64,000 nt of DNA from Alligator mississippiensis (taxonomy: Eukaryota > Chordata > Crocodylia > Alligatoridae): contig NC_081828.1 of assembly GCF_030867095.1 (NCBI RefSeq), positions 1,317,001-1,381,000 on the forward strand, written 5' to 3'. Shown piece after piece: positions 12,801 to 20,560 of the stretch. Below the pieces are notes generated by a model. It did no database searches. It had not been told where the DNA came from and saw only the letters and a list, made by a program, of their open reading frames with translations. Position numbers and translations under genes: made by a program. Numbering within the stretch: position 1 is the stretch's first letter; each line of letters opens with the position of its first letter.

Positions 12801-13218
12801 GATTTCCTAACCCCCCTTCTTTAGCCTTCCTGCTCTGCAGGCGAGTCACCGCATGAACGGTGTGGGGCTTTGGCTCTTGGATCTGTTCCCACCTCCGGAG
12901 CTGGGCTTCCTGCTCTATAAGATCCCGTCCCACCAGGATGGGGGCCGGAGCCTCTTCCAGTACCCCCATTTCCAGATACGTTGCACAGTCGTTCCACTCG
13001 ACGGGGGCACAGAATACCGGTACCTTCTGGGGTGCGGACCCCACTCCGTGAATAGTGAGGGTCTTCCCCGGGATTATGTCTGCAGGTGAGACCAGGTTGG
13101 AACTAATCAGTGTCACACTGGACCCCGTGTGCAGTTCCCCCACAAGGGTCCTCTCCTTCACCGTGATCATGGTCCGGTGGGGGCCATCACCTCCTCCGAG
13201 TTTGTGATCCTGTAGCAA
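9820..13218 (-). CDS. pol: Pol polyprotein: protease, integrase, RT, RNase H
   Basis: One uninterrupted frame of about 1,130 codons. In order (plus coordinates falling): a retropepsin-like region at about 12,880-13,200; a charged linker; an integrase zinc-binding region at about 12,230-12,360 (HDLPCAGH ... CKSCETC); the integrase catalytic core at about 11,700-12,165 (VAVDIVGP, ILTDRGGNF, YHPQTNGLVERFNG); a GPY/F-like end at about 11,325-11,445 (WEGPHAVLDRL). The reverse transcriptase follows at about 10,480-11,050 (FCVDYRKLN, LPFGLRNSPASF, YIDD box near 10,620) and RNase H at about 9,830-10,220 (YVATDASDVGLGAVL). The frame overlaps gag by about 50 bp in a different register, which suits the ribosomal frameshifting such families use. 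Integrase upstream of RT places it with Gmr1-like elements. Confidence 0.95.
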   Translation of the reverse strand: MLQDHKLGGGDGPHRTMITVKERTLVGELHTGSSVTLISSNLVSPADIIPGKTLTIHGVGSAPQKVPVFCAPVEWNDCATYLEMGVLEEAPAPILVGRDLIEQEAQLRRWEQIQEPKPHTVHAVTRLQSRKAKEGGLGNPREKVTPLAAGEGTPADGDCTLVPEGTGNPEGGLSDSPGEACIPSVAEGGDTSREETQEVPVGECALPADCLVGQEEFKQEVWEDPSLEGLRQMAQEQETEFTPDKREQVVWDKGLLYRLWVPKNHAETREPQRQLIVPRKYRQQLLALAHDLPCAGHMGRERTRQRLQVNFFWPRIAQNVTDYCKSCETCQRTGKSGDKRRAPLQPLPIIDQPFHRVAVDIVGPLKHRTRRGKKYILTLVDYATRYPEAVALTSIEAPVVADALIKVFCQLGFPSEILTDRGGNFMAEVMECLWDCCGVQHLKTTAYHPQTNGLVERFNGTLKGMLKAYVDSNPNDWDEKLPHLLFAYREVPQESTGFSPFELMFGRRVRGPLDLVREEWEGKIASTKTSVVEYVLDFRQKLTDMMKVARDSLGQAQEKQRSWYDEKARLRTFERGENVMVFLPLKTDKLQAAWEGPHAVLDRLDDVTYVVGIKGRKPKTIHVNMLKPYYDRKEMVFWVPSVEGTPEDPEEPVMYGDWDGEAGIEELRLPDHLPSQDKDQLLAALKDFETVFSNKPGRTDLAVHSIETGSHRPIYSRHYPVNEKVRQEIEREIAEMEELGVIRPSTSPWASPVVLVRKQDGTIRFCVDYRKLNAITTPDAYPMPRMDTLLDRLGPAKVISTLDLSKGFWQMALDPDAIAKSAFTTPTGLYEFTVLPFGLRNSPASFQRLINNLLQGCEQFAMAYIDDIAIFSPDFESHLTHLTTVLGKIKQAGLTVKAKKCQWALSEVVYLGHRVGGGQIAPLWDKIEAIKDWPPPQTKKQVRAFLGLAGYYRRFVPGFGATAAPLHELTKKGSPDPVVWKQGCQEAFDALKAALVKQPILKAPLQDKPFYVATDASDVGLGAVLLQEHQETRHPVAYLSRKLIPRERNLSSIEKECLAIVWALNKLKPYLWGQQFTVLSDHAPLQWLQTMQNTNAKLQRWSWQLQEFNFTVQHIKGSQNVIADALSRKDSG

Positions 13219-14588
13219 GAGACACTCTCCTCAGAGGGGCTCCGGCCCTCCCCCTCGCTGCTCACGGCTGTTGCACGCCTGACGGGCCTGGGTCTAGTGC
13301 TTAGCTTTGGGCAGTTGGGCTTGATGTGGCCCTGCTCCCCGCAGTTATAGCACCCCCTCTTTTCCGAATTGGGTGGTTTGTCCGAATCTGGGGCCGCCTT
13401 GCGCTCGGCAGGAGGTGGCCCTCTTTCCCCTTTTTGACCTGGGCCTCCCTTCCCCCCTCTTTGGAACCCTTTTTGCTCCTTCCCAGAGTAGGGAGGCTTC
13501 TCCCGGTTTAGCAACAGTCGGTCTGCAATGTCTGCGGCCTCGTAACCATCTTTGGGGTCCCTGTCCCTGACCAGGGTCTTAATCTCTCTCGGACACCAAA
13601 AATAGAATTGTTCCAGCACCAGGAGATGGCTTGCCTTATCTAAATTGTCAACCTTGGCTTCGGCTAACCATTTACTGCATGTGTCGTACAACATGACCAC
13701 ATAATCATTCAATGACTTTTCGGGTTGTGGGCGCGTATTACGGAATTTTTTCCGAAAATAATCCGGTCCTAACTTGAACCGTTTGGACACAGCAGCTTTG
13801 AAGGCATTATAGTCATCAGCTGCATCTGGGGGCAGGCTGTTCAGGATCACCGCCATGTCGCCTTCTACCAGAGCAGACAGGTACATCATGATCTTTTCCT
13901 CCGGCACCTTACACCGCTGGGCTTGTCTTTCGAAGTTGCTTAGGAACACCGCAGGATCGTCTCCCTCTCGGTAGCGAGCGAAGGCGGAGACGTCCAGATT
14001 GGGCTGTTCCCCAGACGCTTGCGGAGGGTTCGCGTTTCCCCCAATGGTCTGCAAATGGAGCTGTGCTTCCAGCTTTTGTGCCTCCAACCGGGCTTCCCTT
14101 TCCAACCTCCTCTCTTCCAGCTCCATCCTTTTCAATTCTATCTGCTCCTTCTCGCGCTGGCGCTGGGCCTCCAGCTCCAGCCTTTTCAATTCTATCTGCT
14201 CCTTCTCACGCTGGGCCTCCTGCTCCAGCCTTTTCTCCTCCAGCTCCATCCTTTTCATCTCCAGCCGTCGTTGTTCCTTCTTTTCTTCCTGCTGTTCCCT
14301 TTCACGCTGGGCCTCCAGCTCCATCCTTTTCATCTCTCTCTCATGGAGTCTCTGTTGCTCGCTCTCAGAGAGTGATCTCCCGGCAGCCTCTGGGCTTGAC
14401 GAGCGGGAGTGTGGTCCTGGGTCAGGCCCAGGAGTTGACAAGCATGAAGCTGATGCTGGTTCTGACTCGCTGGTGCACAAAAGTTTAATCAGCTCTTCCT
14501 TCTTTAGCCCTTTCTTCACGTGAAGGCCTCTCTCTTTTGCCAGTTCCTTCAGTTCGGGCACAGTCATCCGGACATACTCGTCCTCCAT
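13167..14588 (-). CDS. gag: Gag protein with SAP-like, coiled-coil, SCAN-like capsid and zinc knuckle
   Basis: A 473-codon frame starting MEDEYVRMTVPELKELAKER. Residues about 6-40 resemble a SAP motif (VPELKELAKERGL ... KKEELIKLL). Residues about 75-180 form a highly charged coiled coil rich in repeated RMELE and QREKEQIELKR units. Residues about 195-370 are the capsid. Within it, ASHLLVLEQFYFWCPREIK and the following VRDRDPKDGYEAADIADRLL closely resemble the host SCAN domain (LLVLEQF ... P.E....V....P.....A). A CCHC zinc knuckle, CYNCGEQGHIKPNC, lies at about residues 413-426. The protein should assemble particles and bind RNA. Published work derives the vertebrate SCAN domain from a Gmr1-like capsid, which fits. 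Confidence 0.93.
   Translation of the reverse strand: MEDEYVRMTVPELKELAKERGLHVKKGLKKEELIKLLCTSESEPASASCLSTPGPDPGPHSRSSSPEAAGRSLSESEQQRLHEREMKRMELEAQREREQQEEKKEQRRLEMKRMELEEKRLEQEAQREKEQIELKRLELEAQRQREKEQIELKRMELEERRLEREARLEAQKLEAQLHLQTIGGNANPPQASGEQPNLDVSAFARYREGDDPAVFLSNFERQAQRCKVPEEKIMMYLSALVEGDMAVILNSLPPDAADDYNAFKAAVSKRFKLGPDYFRKKFRNTRPQPEKSLNDYVVMLYDTCSKWLAEAKVDNLDKASHLLVLEQFYFWCPREIKTLVRDRDPKDGYEAADIADRLLLNREKPPYSGKEQKGFQRGGKGGPGQKGERGPPPAERKAAPDSDKPPNSEKRGCYNCGEQGHIKPNCPKLSTRPRPVRRATAVSSEGEGRSPSEESVSCYRITNSEEVMAPTGP
14120..14250 (-). repeat. tandem coding repeat in the gag coiled coil
   Basis: A block of about 70 bp containing TTCAATTCTATCTGCTCCTT on the plus strand occurs at about 14131-14150 and again at about 14188-14207, with flanking CTCCAGC units. 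It encodes repeated EQIELKR.ELEAQR heptad-like segments. Such in-frame duplications can lengthen a coiled coil. Confidence 0.75.
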
Positions 14589-14700
14589 CCTGACTCTCTA
14601 CCCTATCCAGTCGACCCGATGTCAAATTAGAAATTGTTTGCTCAAGGGATTTCAGTGACTCTATTCCTTTCCCAAATTATGCCTCAAATACAGCAGGGTA
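14589..14700 (-). other. short leader between primer site and gag
   Basis: About 110 bp separates the primer binding site from the gag start. A packaging signal would be expected here, but nothing can be recognised from sequence alone. Confidence 0.5.
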
Positions 14701-14723
14701 TTCGGATCCCACCGCTGCCACCA
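14701..14723 (-). other. primer binding site for tRNA-Leu(UAG)
   Basis: On the minus strand the site begins TGGTGGCAGCGGTGGGAT, two bases inside the 5' LTR. It is complementary to the 3' end of tRNA-Leu(UAG) including CCA, with one mismatch over 23 positions as I recall that tRNA. Initiation with TGG is standard. Confidence 0.85.
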
Positions 14724-14725
14724 CG

Positions 14726-15693
14726 TGTGGCGGGCCAGTAGGGGGCGCTCCTGCGTTGAGCCGCCCACCTCCCTGCGCCCGACCACCTTCCAGGCTCTGA
14801 GTGCCTCCCTTAGGGTGCCTCCCGTCCGGCCGACCCCTTCCCTGGAGCACACCCGCTAGCCTGGGGTCCCGCTGCCACCATCCAAGGCTCTGGACTCACT
14901 TCTTGCTCTGCGCGCCTTGGAGAACGCAGGCCTGATCGTCCAATGGGTACTAGATCCAATACAAGCACTTGGGGCACTTCCCCAAGTCAGGGGCTTATTA
15001 GGAAAGTCTCCCTTAGTCCACAGACCTAAGGGGCCTCCTTGGCATAATTTAGACCCACCCCTCAATAAGTCTCCCACACCGGTCACAAAGGAGAACTTTA
15101 TTGATTACAGGGGTAGGGTGAAAACAGGGTAAAAGGTAGAGCACTATCATAGAAATCTTACAGGAATATCAAAGGAATCCCATAGAGCAAACCAGGGTGG
15201 CTGAGGTAGCCGTTTAAACGCATCTGAGTTACTGAAACTAAATATCTAATCGGATCTTTAGTAGCTTACTCACTCTCATCGTCCGGAGGTAGTTGTTGTA
15301 TCCTCTGGAGGCAGGGCACTCTTGGAGCATGCGGTGATGAGGAGAGAGCCAGGCTCAGATTCACCTGGATGACCGCATGGCTAATGGCTGACCCCCTTCT
15401 TCTTGGACCGAGCCCTTAAATAACCTCTCTGACCTCAGCAGCCCGGTCCAATCGAAGCTGCCAATACTGGCCACAAGCCGACCAATCTCCCCCGCATCCC
15501 TGGCTACCTGGGCCCGCGCAGGGCCGGGTCTTTCCCCCCTGCCCAGGTGACCAGAGCATCGCCTCCCAGGCACCAGGCTTTTGTCATGCAGACCAGGTGG
15601 GACATCCCCGCCCTGAGGAATGAAACACCAGCCTCCCAGGCTGGCTGAGACAGGTCTCTGGAGAGGGGCACCAACGGTGGCATTTCTGCCACA
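14726..15693 (-). repeat. 5' LTR of the Gmr1-like element
   Basis: A 968-bp LTR matching 8636-9603 except at 14735 (C against T) and 15610 (G against A). The TATA-like motif is at about 15416-15425 and the AATAAA at 15097-15102, both read on the minus strand. It drives transcription towards lower coordinates, antisense to ST3GAL3. Confidence 0.95.
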
Positions 15694-15698
15694 GGACA
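15694..15698. repeat. target-site duplication, right (GGACA)
   Basis: An exact copy of the five bases before the left LTR. Confidence 0.93.
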
Positions 15699-18600
15699 CA
15701 CTTTGCTGCCCAACCTGCGTGACTTGCCAGCCTGAGCTCATGTACTAGAAGAGGGGCTGCCAGGAGAGCTCTGCAGCTGGCACTTCCCGTGCAGGCCTGG
15801 CCGCCGTCTCTCGGGCATGGCCTCCTGCTCTCAGCCACGTTTGGCCTGGTGTGGGGCAGGGCCGTTGAAGGCAAGGTGGCTGGGAAGTCAGGGTGCTGGT
15901 CTGAGGCTTGGGGGAGCTGGGCTCAGTGCCTGGCTCTGGTGCTGGTGTGCCCTGTGAAGTCCTCGTGGTTGCTCGGTGCCTCAGTTTCCAAGCTAGGCCG
16001 GGCACCTCCTGCCCACGCAGGGTGAATCAGTTAACCAGGTGCACAGCTTCTCTGGGAACCACCTGAGCACCTGAGACGGCCAGATGGACCACAGCCTACG
16101 AGCTGTTTCCCCTCATACTTCAGCCCTCCTTCTCCTTTTGAGCTCATGTACCCACATGGCTTCTGTTGCCATCTCTGGAGATGGGTCTCAGCCCCGCTTG
16201 CCCCACGCCATGCCCAGGGGTGCCTTGATGCACATTTTCCCTAGCTCCCCTTGGAGGGGTTGAACCCGGGGCTCCAGGGGCCCTCCGGGCAGCCCTGCTG
16301 GCACCGGCAGCTATATCACGCACTCATTCATAAAGGATCAGGCTCCATCTCAAAGCAAGGTAGGTTTTGCCTTTGCTGCTGTTGCAGAGCCTCATTCCAT
16401 GGGTGGTTGGAAACTTTCTGTTTCCAGCCAAAATGTATTCTAGCCAGTTTCCATGCGTGTGGTCTTGTGCTGGTGTTGTCCTTGCACTTAAACACCTCTT
16501 CTCAAAGGAGAGCGGGGATCTCTGCTCAGCCCCGCGGATTGGACGTCCCCCCAGGAGGGGATAAACATGGACCGCTGCTGCCCCAGGGAGGTGGGAGATG
16601 TTTCCCTGCGCCCGAGGCCATTTGCTCAGGTTCGAGCCACCCCTACTCCCCGGGTCTGTGAGCCTGGTGGGCAGATCCTTGTGCCGCTGGAGGTTGGGTT
16701 ATTTGATACATGCCCACCAACGTAATCCTCACCACGCACCCACGGCTTCCTCTTACATGGCAGTTGCTGGGACCGGCAAAGCCATCTGCTCCCAGTGATC
16801 AATAATAGATGCTCCCCCATTGCCCCCCATCACGACAAATTGTTTGCGCTATCACAGAACATGAAGAGGGGCCAGGATTGCATTTCCTCCTCTCCCGTTA
16901 ATATTAATGGCAGCTGGTAATTGCCAGGGACCTGGGGAGGAAGTCACAAGGTGAAGGGGCAGGAGCCCGGGGAGGGGCAGGGGGTCTTCTGTGTTTGCCC
17001 GCAGAGCCTTGATGGAGACTCAGTCAGACGTGGACTGCGGTGTGCAGTGTTGGGAGGAGAGACCAACGTGTACTTTGCAGGCGGGGAGGTTGCTCGTGCT
17101 CCTGGGCTGGTGGTTTGGCCAATAGCTGGGTGCAGCATGACCCGGCCTGAGGGCACGGAGTCACTTTCCTTGCACTTCCTTTATGGCGTCCGCATCCAGC
17201 CCCAGGCCTGGCCATGCCTCAAGGAGTAGCACGCGCAGATTGCTGCACTGGAACCACGCGTGTACTGACTTCATCCCCATCCTCCCGTCAAGATCTGGCG
17301 GGGGTCTGCTCCGTGTGCGAGGAGCGGAGTTGCTTTCAGCGCACAGCTCAGTGCGGGAGCCTGGCACGGCAGGTCGCGTCCACCCTGCGGCTGCGTCAGC
17401 ACATTGAGAGTTGGAGCTGCCCAGGTCGGCCCAGGTTTCCTGCCACAGACTCTGCCTCTGAAAGGGAGCCCAGGGATTGTCCCCAGACCCTCCAAGCTGC
17501 AGGTACCAACACAAAAGGCGCTGCCCTAGCTGCGATGGCTGGCTCCTGCACGAGTTCAGCTTGGGGGTGGGAAGAGCCTCTGCTGGCATGGATGTTTGTG
17601 GGGACGTTTCCTGCCCACCTTGAACAGGGGCTCTCTGCGGGCAAGAGACCCAGGTTTTACTCTCAGCTCGTCCAGCACAAACGGGCAGTGCCCTGTGCCA
17701 CCAGAGCCATTTCCTGCAAGGTGCTTTAAGGTCTGAGAATAAAGAGCCCTGAGCCAGGCTGAATGCAAGCAGCCGTTCAGACCGACCTGTTGGATGGTAG
17801 TGCCCAGCCAGGGCCTGCTTGGGGCCTGGGTGGGGAGAGGGGAGACCCAAGTGCCCCCATGGGCACCGTCCCCATGCGAACGGCGCTATGCAACCTTGTG
17901 TGCCTGTGTCACCTCCAGCAGCTGCAGGAAGCGCTGGCGCTCCGCCCTGAAACCACGGCTGCTTTTAGTGAGAAAATGCAAACACGAGCCCCCCCACCCT
18001 CCGGCTCGTGTGCTCCCCGCATGAGGCGTGCCCTCGATTTACACTCGATGCTCGCCTGACGTCTCCCTGGACACCCTCGGAAACGTGACTCATCCCTGGG
18101 GAATTTGTTCTGAGTGCACACAAAAGCCAGAAAAAGGCAGTCTCAGGCTCACGTCTGGGTGGAGACAGCCCCTCCTCTGCCGAGACCGGGCCACCGCATC
18201 TGCCTCTGCCCATGCCCGTGCATGCCACTGACAGTTGTGCACGTGAGAGGTGAAGCAGAGTTTGCATGGTCATGGTGCGTCAGACCTGCCGTCCGTGCTG
18301 CGTGCGCAGGCTGCTCCGGGCATCGCATTCGCACGGCTGTAGCAGGGGAGGCGGAGGGCACCCATTTCCCCTGGGGGCTGGGCACCGCTGAGCTCCTTCC
18401 TCCAGACCCTGGCGGCACCCAAGCAGTGCCACACCGATCCCTTGGAACTAGGCATGGCAGGGACACCTGGAAGCGCCCTGGACTCCAGCGGTGTAGCTCC
18501 CTGTGGGTAGCTTGACCTCCCTCCACACGGGCAGGACGGGCTTCACAGCATCACAGCGTCTCATCCCGGGGCGCAGGGCAGGCTGCTGAGCCCATCTTCC

Positions 18601-18733
18601 TGCACAGATACAGGATTTGCTGCTCCCCTGTCCCAGACGCTCCGGTCCAGACTCTCCTGGGACCACCCCCTGGGCAGCGTGCTCTGCGGTCCGACAGCCC
18701 TGACCGCAAGGGACCTTCCCTGGAGATTCAGTC
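15699..18733. other. ST3GAL3 intron, nothing recognised
   Basis: About 3 kb of unique GC-rich intron. Open frames on both strands lack known domains. An AATAAA at 17738-17743 has no gene context and is taken as chance. Confidence 0.5.
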
Positions 18734-20560
18734 TTTCATAGATTCATAGATTCATAGATGCTAGGGTCGGAAGGGACCTCAATAGATCATCGAGTCCGAC
18801 CCCCTGCATAGGCAGGAAAGAGTGCTGGGTCTAGATGACCCCAGCTAGATGCTCATCTAACCTCCTCTTGAAGACCCCCAGGGTAGGGGAGAGCACCACC
18901 TCCCTTGGGAGCCCGTTCCAGACCTTGGCCACTCGAACTGTGAAGAAGTTCTTCCTAATGTCCAGGCTAAATCTGCTCTCTGCTAGCTTGTGGCCATTAT
19001 TTCTTGTAACCCCCGGGGGCGCCTTGGTGAATAAATCCTCACCAATTCCCTTCTGTGCCCCCGTGATGAACTTATAGGCAGCCACAAGGTCGCCTCTCAA
19101 CCTTCTCTTGCCGAGGCTGAAAAGGTCCAGTTTCTCTAGTCTGTCCTCGTAGGGCTTGGTCTGCAGGCCCTTGACCATACGAGTTGCCTTTCTCTGGACC
19201 CTCTCCAGGTTATCCGCATCCTTCTTGAAGTGCGGCGCCCAGAATTGCACGCAGTACTCCAACTGCGGTCTGACCAGCGCCCGATAGAGGGGAAGTATCA
19301 CCTCCCTGGACCTATTCGTCATGCATCTGCTGATGCACGATAAAATGCCATTGGCTTTTCTGATGGCTTCGTCACACTGCCGGCTCATGTTCATCTTGGA
19401 GTCCACTAGGACTCCAAGATCCCTTTCCACCTCTGTGCCACCCAGCAGGTCATTCCCTAGGCTGTAGGTGTGCTGGACATTTCTCCTCCCTAGGTGCAGC
19501 ACTTTGCATTTCTCCTTGTTGAACTGCATCCTGTTGTTTTCTGCCCACTTGTGCAACCTATCCAGGTCTGCCTGCAGCTGTTCCCTGCCCTCCGGCGTGT
19601 CCACTTCTCCCCATAGCTTTGTGTCATCTGCAAACTTGGACAGAGTACATTTGACTCCCTCGTCCAAGTCGCTGATGAAGACATTAAAGAGTATCGGTCC
19701 AAGGACCGAGCCCTGCCGGACCCCACTGCCCACACCCTTCCAGGTCGATACCGACCCATCCACCATGACTCTCTGGGTGCGACCCTCTAGCCAATTCGCC
19801 ACCCACCGGACTGTGTAGTCATCCACGTCACAGCCTCTTAACTTGTTCACCAGTATGGGGTGGGATACCGTATCGAAGGCCTTCCTGAAGTCTAAGTATA
19901 CGACATCCACCCCTCCTCCTGTGTCCAGGCGTTTCATAACCTGGTCATAGAAAGAAACTAGATTGGTCAGGCACGATCTGCCCGCCACGAACCCGTGCTG
20001 GTTTCCCCTCAGCATAATTTGTCCTGCCGGGCTCTCACAAATGTGAGCCTTGATAATTTTTTCAAAGACTTTGCCAAGGATGGAGGTGAGACTGACTGGC
20101 CTATAGTTGCCCGGGTCCTCCTTCCTCCCCTTCTTGAAAATGGGGACCACGTTGGCCCTTTTCCAGTCCTCCGGGACTTCGCCCGTGCGCCACGAGCGTT
20201 CGAATATTCCCGCCAGTGGCTCTGCAATGACGTCGGCCAGTGCCTTCAGCACCCTCGGATGGAGCTCATCCGGGCCTGCCGACTTAAAGGCATCCAGTTC
20301 TTCCAAGTGACTCTGCACCGTCTCAGGGTCTACGCATGGAAGTCTGGCGCCTTGCTGCTGCCTCTCTACAACCCCAGTGAGAGACTTGTCGTGCCCCTCG
20401 CTTAGGGACACTGAGGCAAAGAACTCGTTGAGGAGTTCAGCCTTGTCCCCCCGTCCGTCACCAATTGTTTCTGCCCATTTAGCAGGGGTCCTATTCCTCC
20501 CTGGGCCTTCCTTTGTTTCTGCAGTTCTCGCCCATGTCCCTTTGCACCAGTAAAGGGGCT
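18734..20560 (-). mobile_element. young 5'-truncated CR1 LINE with open RT frame
   Basis: The right part is coding and the left end is the 3' UTR, which ends in three TCATAGAT units (18735-18760). The frame is open from about 20560 to the TAG at 18831. It covers the reverse transcriptase and C-terminal region of CR1 ORF2: GNYRPVSLTSILGKVFEKII, AFDTVSH, GVRQGSVLGPILFNVFISDL, FADDTKLWG (catalytic FADD), then the CR1 tail QTKPYEDRLEKLDLFSLGKRRLRGDL and VAKVWNGLPREVV. The endonuclease region and ORF1 are absent because of 5' truncation, so the copy cannot move by itself. Lack of stops over about 575 codons indicates recent insertion. The left truncation point is approximate. The open frame runs on to 20771 but that extension is intron, not CR1. 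Confidence 0.92.

Larger units (their letters stand above)
8636..15693 (-). mobile_element. whole-looking Gmr1-like Ty3/gypsy LTR element
   Basis: A 7,058-bp LTR retrotransposon lies antisense in the last ST3GAL3 intron. Read on the minus strand its parts are: 5' LTR (14726-15693), tRNA-Leu primer site (14701-14723), gag (13167-14588), pol (9820-13218), polypurine tract (9604-9620) and 3' LTR (8636-9603). Both LTRs start TG and end CA. Pol has protease-like, integrase, reverse transcriptase and RNase H regions in that order. Integrase ahead of RT is the feature of the Gmr1 group, first described in cod; ordinary Ty3/gypsy elements have RT first. No envelope frame is present. The element looks whole, with no obvious breaks. 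The two LTRs differ at two positions, so it is young, probably a few million years at a slow crocodilian-like rate (a rough inference). Confidence 0.93.

Noticed and set aside
14701-14723. A tRNA-Leu-like 3' end
   Set aside because: Only the last 23 bases of the tRNA match, and they sit at the LTR edge. It is a primer binding site, not a tRNA gene.
17738-17743. AATAAA as an alternative poly(A) site
   Set aside because: No exon, no stop codon and no downstream context. It is inside the ST3GAL3 intron.
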